Positions 23,510 through 31,745 of a stretch of DNA of 64,000 bases are shown in pieces. Each line of letters opens with the position of its first letter. The stretch's first letter is position 1. The DNA comes from Halobacillus_A sp043497005. GTDB lineage: Bacteria > Bacillota > Bacilli > Bacillales > Halobacillaceae. The DNA is taken from assembly GCF_043497005.1 (NCBI RefSeq), contig NZ_JBIEKE010000001.1:558001-622000 (forward strand). Reading direction: 5' to 3'. The notes under the pieces were generated by a model. It was not told where the DNA came from. It saw only the letters and a program-made list of their open reading frames with translations, and did no database searches. Both the position numbers and the translations under genes were made by a program.

Positions 23510-24379
23510 TCAACCGATGTATTTTTTCAAAATACGATCTACACCCGGTCCGTAGCTTTCTCCAAATAGATTTAAGTGCACGAGTAAATAGAACAATTGA
23601 TAAACAGGTTTTACATCTTCATAATCGCTTCGTAAAGGAGAATTCTGCTCATAGGCTGCATAAAATGAGCTGGAAAAGCCCCCGAACAGTTCCGTAAAGG
23701 CAATTTCAAAAGCAGGGTCGCCATATAAGATCGAAGGGTCGATTAAATAAGGTTCACCCTCAGCACCTGCTAAGTAATTTCCACCCCACAAATCACCATG
23801 TAAAAGAGAAGCAGAAGGAGACGCAGGAATAAATCTTTCAAGCTGGTTGATTAGTTTTTCAAGCTTTTCCCGTCTTTGACTGCCTAGTCGTCCATTTTTC
23901 AGCGCAAGATTATATTGGTGCCGCAGGCGATTCTCTCGATAGTACTCAACCCAGCTTTCGTTCCAGCCGTTTGGTTGATTGAGTTCACCGACAAATGTGG
24001 GTTCCCCAAAGCCGTATTGGTTGGAAGTATGCTGATGCATTCTGGCTAATTTCTCTCCAAGAAGGTCAGATGATTGAGCCGATTCCATTCCCTCAATCCA
24101 CTCAAGTGCCAGCATTCCGATTTCCCCATCGGTCGGTTCATCATAATAATATACTTTGGGGACCGCCACCGTTTCCGTCTTGCGTATCGCTTCCAAACCC
24201 GTCGCTTCTGCTTTGAAAAAATGATCTGGTACATTTTGGTTGCCTTTTATAAAATAGGTGTTGTTTTCAGTCGCTACGTAAAAAGCTTCATTAATATCAC
24301 CTCCACTCACGGGACGGATTTCCTTAATGGTCGAATGGTCATTGATCTGACGTACCACTCGTTCGATATGTTGTTTCAT
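23510..24379 (-). CDS. Fructosamine kinase family protein
   Basis: A 289-residue kinase of the fructosamine/ketosamine-3-kinase family, which phosphorylates the sugar on glycated amines so that it is released. Kinase-like motifs: GGDINEAFYV (nucleotide loop), NTYFIKGN (Lys), LLHGDLWGGNYL (catalytic loop Asp) and YLIDPSILYGDPAFEIA (DFG-equivalent). The ATG at 24379 is preferred because the upstream ATG at 24397 contributes its own codons to the AAGGAGGC site. It lies about 100 bases after the GNAT gene on the same strand, separated by that gene's terminator. Confidence 0.9.
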   Translation of the reverse strand: MKQHIERVVRQINDHSTIKEIRPVSGGDINEAFYVATENNTYFIKGNQNVPDHFFKAEATGLEAIRKTETVAVPKVYYYDEPTDGEIGMLALEWIEGMESAQSSDLLGEKLARMHQHTSNQYGFGEPTFVGELNQPNGWNESWVEYYRENRLRHQYNLALKNGRLGSQRREKLEKLINQLERFIPASPSASLLHGDLWGGNYLAGAEGEPYLIDPSILYGDPAFEIAFTELFGGFSSSFYAAYEQNSPLRSDYEDVKPVYQLFYLLVHLNLFGESYGPGVDRILKKYIG

Positions 24380-24447
24380 AACTTTAGCCTCCTTCATGAC
24401 TAGTGAATGTTTCCCTTTTTACGATCAAACCAATCTACTGTATAAAA

Positions 24448-24479
24448 AAGAACCAGAAGTTTATTTACTCTGGTTCTTT
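24448..24479 (-). terminator. Terminator of the GNAT gene
   Basis: AAAGAACCAGA / TCTGGTTCTTT; on the minus strand a T6 run follows. The stop codon of the GNAT gene overlaps the stem. Confidence 0.7.
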
Positions 24480-25371
24480 AATGCAATAAAGTGTTATTTG
24501 TTTCTGCGCCAACTTCTTTTTCATAAGCAAAAATGGTGTGAATTTCCACGAATCCTAATCGTTCATATAATTGAGCGGCCGAATCATTATTTATCCGCAC
24601 TGAGATCGTTACAATTTCAGCGTCAAACACATAAAACGCATATTGAAGCGCATGCTCCATCAGTGCGGAGCCAATTCCTCGCCCGCGTGCATCAGGATGA
24701 ACATTCACAAAGCAAATTTCACCTTCATCAGGTGAAACCAATTCAAAGTAAAGGTACCCTTCCAGTGTACCTGCATTCTTGTAACCCCATAGCTTATTGG
24801 ATTCTTTATCAGCCAGTTCTATCATTTCATTTGTCGTATAGTAAGCACCCGACGGATGAAGCTCATGGAGGGCTGCGTGCTCATATTCTTGAATCTCTTC
24901 AATCTTTTCAGCCTTCTCTGAAGAAGGAGAAAAGCGGGAGTGGTGGAGGGCCATCGTTTTTTCTCTGTTGTATAAATGAAATTGGTGGCGCTCGGCAAAA
25001 GCGACAAGATCCTGATTCGCCTTAAAGCAGGCTACTTTTACAGCATCAAAATGCAGTTGGATCGTTAAAGAAGCTTTTTCCCACAGCCCTTCAAAAACAT
25101 CTGTGCCGCTTTTTACTGAAAAAGGACCAAGGAGACGGCAGAGCTTTTGTTCGAAAAAAGGTAGAATGCCAATAAATCCGATAATCTTATCATCTTCCCA
25201 CGCGACGTAAGCGAGCGGCTCATGAAACTGCGTCAGTGTCCATATTTGTTCAAATATTTCATTCGGATCAGAGGCTAACCAAGCAACATAATGCTTATCC
25301 TGCTCGTTCATTCCATGAAGCCACTCGGCCACAGTATGTAATTGTCGAACTTCTAATTCTTGGATCTGCAT
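24478..25371 (-). CDS. GNAT family N-acetyltransferase, probably two GNAT folds
   Basis: A 297-residue acetyltransferase. The C-terminal half (about 150-290) is a complete GNAT domain with the acetyl-CoA loop VNVHPDARGRGIGSALMEHAL and the terminal QLYERLGFVEIHTIFAYEKE. The N-terminal half (about 1-140) contains LAYVAWEDDKIIGFIGILPFF and looks like a degenerate GNAT fold without the pyrophosphate loop, a common tandem arrangement. Substrate unknown. The ATG at 25371 has AAAGGTGAT upstream; the ORF could extend 13 codons but without a good site. Confidence 0.82.
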   Translation of the reverse strand: MQIQELEVRQLHTVAEWLHGMNEQDKHYVAWLASDPNEIFEQIWTLTQFHEPLAYVAWEDDKIIGFIGILPFFEQKLCRLLGPFSVKSGTDVFEGLWEKASLTIQLHFDAVKVACFKANQDLVAFAERHQFHLYNREKTMALHHSRFSPSSEKAEKIEEIQEYEHAALHELHPSGAYYTTNEMIELADKESNKLWGYKNAGTLEGYLYFELVSPDEGEICFVNVHPDARGRGIGSALMEHALQYAFYVFDAEIVTISVRINNDSAAQLYERLGFVEIHTIFAYEKEVGAETNNTLLH

Positions 25372-25443
25372 ATAGATCACCTTTCCTGCCTTTTGATAAA
25401 AGCATGCCACAAGAGGGGAGGGGAGTAAAGAGATTCATAGAAA

Positions 25444-25474
25444 AAGCCAACCAGTGCGGGGGGCTGGTTGGCTT
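25444..25474 (-). terminator. Terminator of the secreted metalloprotease gene
   Basis: A 10-bp perfect stem AAGCCAACCA / TGGTTGGCTT; on the minus strand it runs into a T5 tract. Confidence 0.8.
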
Positions 25475-25484
25475 GCTTTAGATA

Positions 25485-27668
25485 TTATTTCGGCCCTTTT
25501 CCTTTCCCAGGCTTATCTTTTCCTTTACCTTTCCCCGGTTTATCTTTTTTAGGTCCTTTTTCTTTATACTCAATCTCATATTCAAACGGTGCAGGATTTA
25601 GTTCATCCTGAGGCGCTGCATAGTAAGTGGTCATATACGTTTTTCCAGGGCGGAAGGCTTTCTTAATGTTTAAAGCGTCTTCTTCCGTAACGTTAAATGG
25701 ATCCACTTCAATTACTTTATGCTTGCCGCCTTTATTTTCTTTAATAAAAGTAACGCCATAGTTGACATAGTTTTCTTTCAACTCATTTTCGTTGACAAAG
25801 TCCTCTTCAATATTACTGTTACCATTAAGTGCAACGTTAGCTTCAGGGATCGTGATATTATCAACAAACCATCCCTCATTAGTTGTTCCCCAGTCTGTCA
25901 GGTAGCGGAAAGAGACCAGCACTTCTTCGCCGGCATATTCAGAGAGGTTGAACGTTTCATTTTCGTAGCCTTCAAATGTTCCTGTGAATCCAGGGACGTT
26001 TTCTTTAATCTTAGGATAACCTTCCTCAACCACGTCAGAGCGGGTATTTTCGTTTTCTAAAGAAGTCCATGTTTCACCATTATCGGTAGAAACCTGTACC
26101 ACCCCGAAGTCCCATTGCTCTTCAATATCAGCGTAGTGATCGAAATTCAATGTTGCTTCACTTAAACCGGTAAGGTCGGCTTCGAAGATCAATTTGTTGT
26201 CGGCTTCGTCTCCGGAGCCGCCAAACAATACCTGCTCACCGCTTCCCAGCGGGTCGTCCGTTGCTTCCCATTGAATAGGCATGAAGTCTATGCCGTTAAA
26301 GCTGAAGTCTTCTACTTTTTGACCAGGCTCAATGTTGAATTCTTTAAAGTCGGTACCCCAGGCAGGTACACCTTCTTTTTCAAAGTCTTTCGCTTTTTCA
26401 AAGTCAACGGTCATGCCGCGTGTTTCACCATCTCCAGTTGGCAGGTCCCGGAGGTCGATGTTTTCAAAGCCGTATTTTCCGCCTTTGTATTTGTTATCAT
26501 CCAATACTAAAGCAGAGGTGAAGTCCTGATAGACTTCGTTAAATGTGACGCCAAGATCAAACTCTTTGTAAGCTTCTTCAAAGCTTCCAATACTGTTCAA
26601 CTCATCTGTTGCTACGTAACGGATGAACTCCTGTCCGAATCTTTCGTAGTTATAAAGCGTAAACAGCTGAACTAACCCATAGTCAGCAATCGTTTCAGGC
26701 CCTGTTTCTGCATCAACATGCTCGTCCCAGTTAGTCAAAGAGTTCTCTGGGTGATCCAAAAAGAAATTAATCGATCCTTCGGACATGCCGTAGCCGCCAA
26801 GGTATTCAGAGAAGGTAGACATTCCTTCGTTTAACCAGCTCGTTTCATCACCATCGTTGTCAGCATGAATCAAGTGCTGAAGCTCGTGGATCGTTGTTCC
26901 AAAGAAAGTGCTCTCCAGTCGTGTATCCCAATCTCTTGAATCAATCGTAATCATATTACGGTCTATATAGTTTTCTAATGTCTGCCAGAAGAAACCGGCA
27001 ACGAAGAAAGGATATTCCGGATCGTAGTAGTTCTCATCCTTAACATTATCCACCATGATCATTACCTTGTCGCCGTCACCTTCGTAATACCCTTCAGGAA
27101 GTCCGACCATTTCTGGCAGGGGAGAGTTACTTCCATCCAATTCGTCAGGCATTCCAAAGAAATCAGTAGCTACGGGATACATATTACTGTCGAATTCTTC
27201 AGCCATTGTATCAGCTTGAGCCTGAGTAACAACATGAGGATCGCGAGGATCTCCCTCTTCAAAAGATAAATCATTTGCCACCCAAACTTCAGAATGCTCC
27301 CCAACACTTTGGAGAGTAAACTCTTTAAAAGCTAAGTCACGGTCTAAAAATAGTTTTGTTTCTCCTTCACTGTATGTAGTACTTGTTGCATTACCGCCGC
27401 TCTCTGAGTCTGAAGAAGATTCATCCTCATTTAAGTTCGTCTCCTCAGCACTTTCCTTCACCTTTTGATTCGCTTCCTGCTCAAAACCTTCCTGCTCTGA
27501 TTGCTTCTGAAGCTGTCCATCAATATCGATGCGATCTGTATAACGTTCCGTATTCCAGTTTTCATACGTTGAGCTTGCACTGACATCTGTAGCTGCTGCA
27601 GGGGAGAACAACGACAGCGTAAGTGCACTGACTGAAAGTAATGCAGTCATTTGTTTTTTCATGTGCAT
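25485..27668 (-). CDS. Large secreted zinc metalloprotease, immune-inhibitor-A-like
   Basis: A 727-residue secreted protein. A signal peptide (about 1-31: MKKQMTALLSVSALTLSLFS, cleavage near AAATDVSA) is followed by an acidic, low-complexity stretch (50-100), then a gluzincin-type protease domain. The zinc site is HELQH at 261-265, with WLNEG (278-282) giving the probable third ligand. Residues about 430-630 hold a beta-rich MAM-like domain (FNLSEYAGEEVLVSFRYLTD, EGWFVDNITIPEA) as in immune inhibitor A (M6). The C-terminus is a KPGKGKGKD repeat tail. M6-like is my call, but the HELQH...WLNEG spacing also recalls M30 hyicolysin. Confidence 0.75.
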   Translation of the reverse strand: MHMKKQMTALLSVSALTLSLFSPAAATDVSASSTYENWNTERYTDRIDIDGQLQKQSEQEGFEQEANQKVKESAEETNLNEDESSSDSESGGNATSTTYSEGETKLFLDRDLAFKEFTLQSVGEHSEVWVANDLSFEEGDPRDPHVVTQAQADTMAEEFDSNMYPVATDFFGMPDELDGSNSPLPEMVGLPEGYYEGDGDKVMIMVDNVKDENYYDPEYPFFVAGFFWQTLENYIDRNMITIDSRDWDTRLESTFFGTTIHELQHLIHADNDGDETSWLNEGMSTFSEYLGGYGMSEGSINFFLDHPENSLTNWDEHVDAETGPETIADYGLVQLFTLYNYERFGQEFIRYVATDELNSIGSFEEAYKEFDLGVTFNEVYQDFTSALVLDDNKYKGGKYGFENIDLRDLPTGDGETRGMTVDFEKAKDFEKEGVPAWGTDFKEFNIEPGQKVEDFSFNGIDFMPIQWEATDDPLGSGEQVLFGGSGDEADNKLIFEADLTGLSEATLNFDHYADIEEQWDFGVVQVSTDNGETWTSLENENTRSDVVEEGYPKIKENVPGFTGTFEGYENETFNLSEYAGEEVLVSFRYLTDWGTTNEGWFVDNITIPEANVALNGNSNIEEDFVNENELKENYVNYGVTFIKENKGGKHKVIEVDPFNVTEEDALNIKKAFRPGKTYMTTYYAAPQDELNPAPFEYEIEYKEKGPKKDKPGKGKGKDKPGKGKGPK

Positions 27669-27711
27669 GAATACCTCCTAATGTGGAATTGTTTCGTGAC
27701 CCGCAATTTCC

Positions 27712-27740
27712 ATTATAAGACGTTTGCGCTAAATATTCAA
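27712..27740 (-). promoter_or_regulatory. Sigma-A promoter of the metalloprotease gene
   Basis: On the minus strand TTGAAT (27735-27740), 17-bp spacer, TATAAT (27712-27717), about 45 bases before the start codon. Upstream of it to 28088 the sequence is AT-rich and I see only one hairpin. Confidence 0.7.
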
Positions 27741-28007
27741 AATATTTCGAATAGTAAATTGGAAGGATTTTTAAGTTGGAGGGTAAATTAGTTTGTCGAA
27801 CTTTATGCCTGTTTAATAGACATAAATGACTACTTATGGTGGTTGGTAGAAGATTATATGGATTTCTGGCTAAGTGTTGACTTTTGTATGTGTCTTTTAC
27901 ATTAGTGATTATTATTGTTCTATTATTCATAGGTCAAATGGCAGGATAAACCTTTATAGAAATGATAAAAAATTATTTCTACTGCCTTTAGCAATGAAGG
28001 ATTACTT

Positions 28008-28037
28008 TTCCTGCGTGACTTAATGAACACGCAGGAA
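28008..28037. other. Isolated inverted repeat upstream of the ABC1 kinase gene
   Basis: TTCCTGCGTG and CACGCAGGAA form a perfect 10-bp inverted repeat with a 10-base loop (ACTTAATGAA). It has no T run, so it is not a terminator; it could be an operator. It is the only structure I see between 27741 and 28088. Confidence 0.45.
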
Positions 28038-28124
28038 TGTCAGGATTTTCTTTAAGAAATACTGATTAATAATAAGAAGCGCAGGGTAATGGTTAATGTG
28101 TGTGTACAGATGGGGGAGATCGTG

Positions 28125-29771
28125 GTGAATCACAGGCTGAAATACATATCGATTTATCGAATCACCATCATTGTGTGGATGTCCGTTAAGTTTCTTATGC
28201 AGATTCTTTGGTTCAAAAATACAAATCGAATTTGGGATCAGGAAACAAAGCAGAAGTGGGAAGTCCTGCTCAGAAAGCAGGCCGGGGAATATAGAAGAAA
28301 TGCAATCCGTTTAGGAGGGCTGCTCATTAAGTTTGGACAGTTCCTCAGTTCTCGGGGAGATTTACTGCCCCAATCATTTATTCGGGAGTTAGAAGGTTTA
28401 GTCGACCGAGTAGAGCCGGTTCCTTTTGCCTATTCTAAACAGACAATTGAAGAGGACTGGGGTGTTCCTCTTGATAACCACCTGCGTTATATTGATGAAA
28501 AGTCGATTGCTTCGGCTTCCATAGGCGAAGTTTATAAAGCAGAGCTGCAAGATGGAACGCCTGTAGCTGTTAAAGTACAGCGTTATCGTGTGAAAGAAAT
28601 CTTTCAAATGGATTTTAAAGCGCTGCGCATCGTGTTTTTTATTCTATCAAGATTTACGAAGTATGGTAAAAAAGCAGATTTACCTGCGCTATACAGAGAA
28701 GTAGTGGCTGTGATCACAAATGAACTTGATTTTTCGATGGAATTAAATAACGGGAATCATTTTAAAAAAAGGTTTAAAGACTTTGAAGATGTATATATAC
28801 CGGACTATTACAGTGATTTATCCACGAAACGTGTGCTCGTCATGGAATGGATTGAGGGTGCGAAAATTACTGATTTAGCATTTATTAATCGTCATCAAAT
28901 TAATCGAGAGAGAATCGCTAAGGTATTATTTGATTTATGTGTGGAACAATTTTTATTTGCGGGAATGTTTCACTCGGATCCTCATCCTGGAAATCTATTG
29001 CTCAAACCGGACGGAACAGTCGTTATCATCGACTTTGGCATGGTCGGAGAGGTGAAGCAGCGTGACGCCAATTCCATTCGTATGATGGTTCAGGGATTCA
29101 TCCTCGATGACTATGATCGAGTAATTGATGCATTGTGGGATATGGACTTCTTATTGCCTAATGCCGATACAGAGAAAGTTAAAAAAATGATCAAGCAAAC
29201 GACGAATATGTATTTAGATGGCGATTTTGACAAACTCGATGCGCATTTAATGAATGAGATTTTAGAAGATATGCAGGAGTTCATTAAAGAACAGCCGATC
29301 CAGCTGCCGGCAGATTACGCTTTTTTGGGAAGAGCGACTTCTATCATCGTAGGTGTGCTCACTTCCGTTTACCCTCAAGTTGATCTAGTCGAGTGGGGGA
29401 GGCCTGTGATCAAAAAATGGATGATAGGAGAGAATTCTACATTTTCTCTTTATAGAGATGTAGCCAAAGATACCGCTAAACCGTTAATGTCATTGCCGAG
29501 AGCCTTAATAGAGTACTTGGAAGATGGCGATAAAGAACGGGAATGGAAGTCGAAAAATCAGCAGCGGCGGTTATTTCATCAGTTTTACCTCTTTTATTCC
29601 TGGCTTTCATTTCTCTTACTTATCGGAGGAACTGGTGGATTAATATACATGCTTCAAACGGGAGACGCCTCCTATATGACGTTAGGATGGGTTGTGACCT
29701 CTATTGGAGGGGTGAGTTTCTTCATTATAGGAATCAAACATTTTCGTATGATCAAAAACATAAGACAATAG
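28125..29771 (+). CDS. ABC1 kinase-like (AarF/UbiB) protein
   Basis: A roughly 549-residue atypical kinase of the ABC1/UbiB family. Family motifs: LLIKFGQFLSSRGD (KxGQ), SIASASIGEVYKA (Ala-rich nucleotide loop), VAVKVQR (Lys), MFHSDPHPGNLLL (catalytic loop) and VVIIDFGMVGE. Two hydrophobic segments at the C-terminus (about 490-540) anchor it in the membrane. In bacteria the family is tied to isoprenoid quinone or lipid metabolism; the exact role here is unknown. The start is uncertain: GGGGGAG (28112-28118) best fits the GTG at 28125, although the frame opens at 28089. The phasin-like gene follows 12 bases later. Confidence 0.88.
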   Translation: MNHRLKYISIYRITIIVWMSVKFLMQILWFKNTNRIWDQETKQKWEVLLRKQAGEYRRNAIRLGGLLIKFGQFLSSRGDLLPQSFIRELEGLVDRVEPVPFAYSKQTIEEDWGVPLDNHLRYIDEKSIASASIGEVYKAELQDGTPVAVKVQRYRVKEIFQMDFKALRIVFFILSRFTKYGKKADLPALYREVVAVITNELDFSMELNNGNHFKKRFKDFEDVYIPDYYSDLSTKRVLVMEWIEGAKITDLAFINRHQINRERIAKVLFDLCVEQFLFAGMFHSDPHPGNLLLKPDGTVVIIDFGMVGEVKQRDANSIRMMVQGFILDDYDRVIDALWDMDFLLPNADTEKVKKMIKQTTNMYLDGDFDKLDAHLMNEILEDMQEFIKEQPIQLPADYAFLGRATSIIVGVLTSVYPQVDLVEWGRPVIKKWMIGENSTFSLYRDVAKDTAKPLMSLPRALIEYLEDGDKEREWKSKNQQRRLFHQFYLFYSWLSFLLLIGGTGGLIYMLQTGDASYMTLGWVVTSIGGVSFFIIGIKHFRMIKNIRQ

Positions 29772-29783
29772 CGAGGAGGAGTT

Positions 29784-30086
29784 ATGATGAGTTTATTACG
29801 AAAAGGTTTTTATTTAGGGTTAGGAGCGGCCATCAGCGGTAAGGAGAAATTTGAAAAAGTATTAAATGAAATGGTTAGTAAGGGGGAGGTTTCTCCATCA
29901 GAAGCCAGAGAAATGCTGAATTCCTGGATGTCAAAAGGGGAAGAGAAGAATAATGAATGGAATGAACAAGCACAGGCGCGCATGCAGGATCATGTGAAAG
30001 AGCTTGGCTTTGTGACGCGTGAAGAATATGAACTGCTCGAAGCCAGGCTGACCCGGTTAGAAAACCAAAACTCGAATGATATGTAA
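29784..30086 (+). CDS. Phasin family (polyhydroxyalkanoate granule-like) small protein
   Basis: A 100-residue protein: a short hydrophobic N-terminus (LLRKGFYLGLGAAISGKEK) followed by charged helices, ending in FVTREEYELLEARLTRLENQN, a coiled coil typical of phasin-family/PhaI-like proteins. A strong GAGGAGGAG site precedes ATGATG. It is co-oriented and 12 bases from the ABC1 kinase gene, a pairing I know from other Bacillaceae and other bacteria, so a joint role at the membrane is more likely than a PHA-granule role; no PHA synthase is in the window. Confidence 0.75.
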   Translation: MMSLLRKGFYLGLGAAISGKEKFEKVLNEMVSKGEVSPSEAREMLNSWMSKGEEKNNEWNEQAQARMQDHVKELGFVTREEYELLEARLTRLENQNSNDM

Positions 30087-30090
30087 AATA

Positions 30091-30124
30091 GACTCCCTTT
30101 TCTGTACCTTTAGAAAAGGGAGTC
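30091..30124 (+). terminator. Terminator of the phasin-like gene
   Basis: GACTCCCTTTTCT / AGAAAAGGGAGTC, four bases after the stop codon. A near-copy of this stem recurs at 30471-30505, bracketing the repeat-bearing gap. Confidence 0.7.
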
Positions 30125-30126
30125 AT

Positions 30127-30290
30127 GTTAAAAAAGCTTGGGCGATGTAAACATGGGAGAGCGCGGCTCCTTCTTTTCCATCCGCTTTTATAATAATCGG
30201 CTTACGGTACCATCGTATAATGGATGGTCTGCCAACATCTCTGATTCCATAAGGGCAAGACATATCCGCAAATTTTTCTAGTGATCTTTT
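30127..30290 (-). pseudogene. Possible gene remnant of unknown family
   Basis: The minus strand reads through as EKFADMSCPYGIRDVGRP, IIRWYRKPIIIKADGKEGA, ALSHVYIAQAFLT-stop (about 50 residues). It has a protein-like composition, but upstream it runs straight into the 123-bp repeat C, with no start codon or RBS of its own. I do not recognise the family. It may be the 3' end of a gene truncated by the repeat, or chance. Confidence 0.3.
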
Positions 30291-30296
30291 ATCGAA

Positions 30297-30419
30297 AAAG
30301 GGTTGGAGAAACGGCGACACTCCTATGGTGGATACGAATAAGGTGTGACCCCGGAGGGCGTATAGCCCGAGGAGGCAGACCATTCGCCCATGGAAAGGGA
30401 GCTGTTTCTCCAACCCTTT
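30297..30419 (+). repeat. 123-bp structured repeat C, copy 2
   Basis: The element is bounded by a perfect 16-bp terminal inverted repeat: AAAGGGTTGGAGAAAC at 30297-30312 and GTTTCTCCAACCCTTT at 30404-30419. The conserved core reads GCGACACTCCTATGG, GGTGTGACCCCGGAGGGCG and CCCGAGGAGGCAGACC. Copies occur at 19269-19383 and 63831-63953. Confidence 0.75.
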
Positions 30420-30470
30420 AATCTACCTAACGCCAGGAATTTTTACACAAGGTAAAAAAACCTGTAGATA

Positions 30471-30505
30471 AAACTCCCTTTTCTGCATCTAGAAAAGGAA
30501 GTTTT
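30471..30505. terminator. Bidirectional terminator, shared with the SCP2 acetyltransferase gene
   Basis: AAACTCCCTTTTCT / AGAAAAGGAAGTTT with a six-base loop and a T run. On the minus strand it lies eight bases after the stop codon of the Eis-like gene. Confidence 0.7.
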
Positions 30506-30512
30506 TATTGGT

Positions 30513-31745
30513 TTAGAAAAAAGTCCAGCTTACAGGCTTATTAGGTTCCTTAAAAAGATTGATCGCTTTTTTAATCTCATCTTCACTTCCAGAAGCTTCC
30601 GCCTTATTGTAGGCAAGAAGTTTTTGTAAGGTAATACAGCCCATCAATAGAGAGGAAAGATCAGCAATAGCTAAAGATAACGTCACCCCATGAGATAGAG
30701 GTTCCTCTTGTCGTTCAGGTCTGCCGTGTTTAAATTGATAGGCGTATGTTTCTTGCTTGTCCATAAGAGAATCAGTAACTTCAAAGTTTATCGCAACAGT
30801 TTGAGAACCAAAAGAATAATCTCTGATATATTCCATGAACAATGGAACATTGAGGATACGGTACATTAAACCTGTACCTCTTTCGTGGGTTTGGTGATAA
30901 ATACGGTGAATTAAACGATTGGCGTCATGCCTTGGATCATTGAGTAAAAAAGCAAAGTCATCATCAAATGTCGGAAAGATAATCGTGCTCACCTGGTCCT
31001 TTTGCTGATGAAGGAAGTTTAAGAAAGCTTGAATGGCTGCATTGGTATTCGCGAACCAATCAAGTATTTTCAACTCATGGGTAAAGTCGTGCTGGTGCTT
31101 CATTTCATAAACGACGTATCCTTGAAGCTGTCCGTTTACCCGGTATCCGACCGTATGCGTATGAGTAAAGCCGATATGACGGAATTCATAATCTTGTTTA
31201 TCGCACGCGCCATGTGTATCTTCTGCCCAGTTGTGATAGCAGCGTTTGATCTCTTCGGTATCATTTTCTCCCAGGGGAACAACCGCTTCTGCTTCAAGGT
31301 AATAGGGCACTTGATAAGGGGAAATGCGGAAAACATTGAGCTGCGGACCAAAGCCAAAACCCATTTTACGGTAAAAATCCGGACGAAAAGGGTAAAGCTG
31401 AATGAGAGCGAAGCCTTCATTCTTTGACTTTTCAATGGCGTGCTTAATCATTTTTTTGGCAATCCCCTGCTTTTTGTAAGGGAGGTCAACTGCTAAGGTT
31501 CCTACACCAGTGGAAGGCAGAGTTTGTCCATACACGTTCATAGGAAACATATAATGAATGTAACCCGACTTCAGATTCTCTTCATCATAATAGCCGAAGT
31601 GAGAAACGGTTTCGTATTGGTTCATCCGTTCTCGGTGCTTCGTCGCCTCTTTTATATCCTCATTTTCTGTCATTTCCATCATTGGATAGCAGCGGCTTAA
31701 CATCTCAGTAAATAGCTGAAACTCTTTCATTTCCTTAAATTCCAT
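30513..31745 (-). CDS. Eis-like GNAT N-acetyltransferase with C-terminal SCP2 domain
   Basis: A 410-residue protein of the Eis/YvbK-like group: an N-terminal GNAT domain (about 1-150) with VGTLAVDLPYKKQGIAKKMI and FYRKMGFGFGPQLNVFRI, a second degenerate GNAT region (about 160-290), and a sterol-carrier-protein-2-like C-terminal domain (about 300-410) with HGVTLSLAIADLSSLLMG. The free C-terminal carboxylate (terminal FF) can act in catalysis in Eis proteins. Substrates may be amines or aminoglycosides; unknown here. The ATG at 31745 has AAGGAGTG upstream and overlaps the end of the preceding YwaF gene by 11 bases, so translation is coupled. Confidence 0.85.
   Translation of the reverse strand: MEFKEMKEFQLFTEMLSRCYPMMEMTENEDIKEATKHRERMNQYETVSHFGYYDEENLKSGYIHYMFPMNVYGQTLPSTGVGTLAVDLPYKKQGIAKKMIKHAIEKSKNEGFALIQLYPFRPDFYRKMGFGFGPQLNVFRISPYQVPYYLEAEAVVPLGENDTEEIKRCYHNWAEDTHGACDKQDYEFRHIGFTHTHTVGYRVNGQLQGYVVYEMKHQHDFTHELKILDWFANTNAAIQAFLNFLHQQKDQVSTIIFPTFDDDFAFLLNDPRHDANRLIHRIYHQTHERGTGLMYRILNVPLFMEYIRDYSFGSQTVAINFEVTDSLMDKQETYAYQFKHGRPERQEEPLSHGVTLSLAIADLSSLLMGCITLQKLLAYNKAEASGSEDEIKKAINLFKEPNKPVSWTFF

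Noticed and set aside
24396..25025. A 209-residue plus-strand frame antisense to the GNAT gene
   Set aside because: The opposite strand encodes a complete GNAT protein with clear motifs and RBS; this frame has His-rich shadow composition.
30123..30413. A 96-residue minus-strand ORF as an intact gene
   Set aside because: Its first half is the repeat C sequence; only the last 50 codons look protein-like, so it is listed as a possible remnant.
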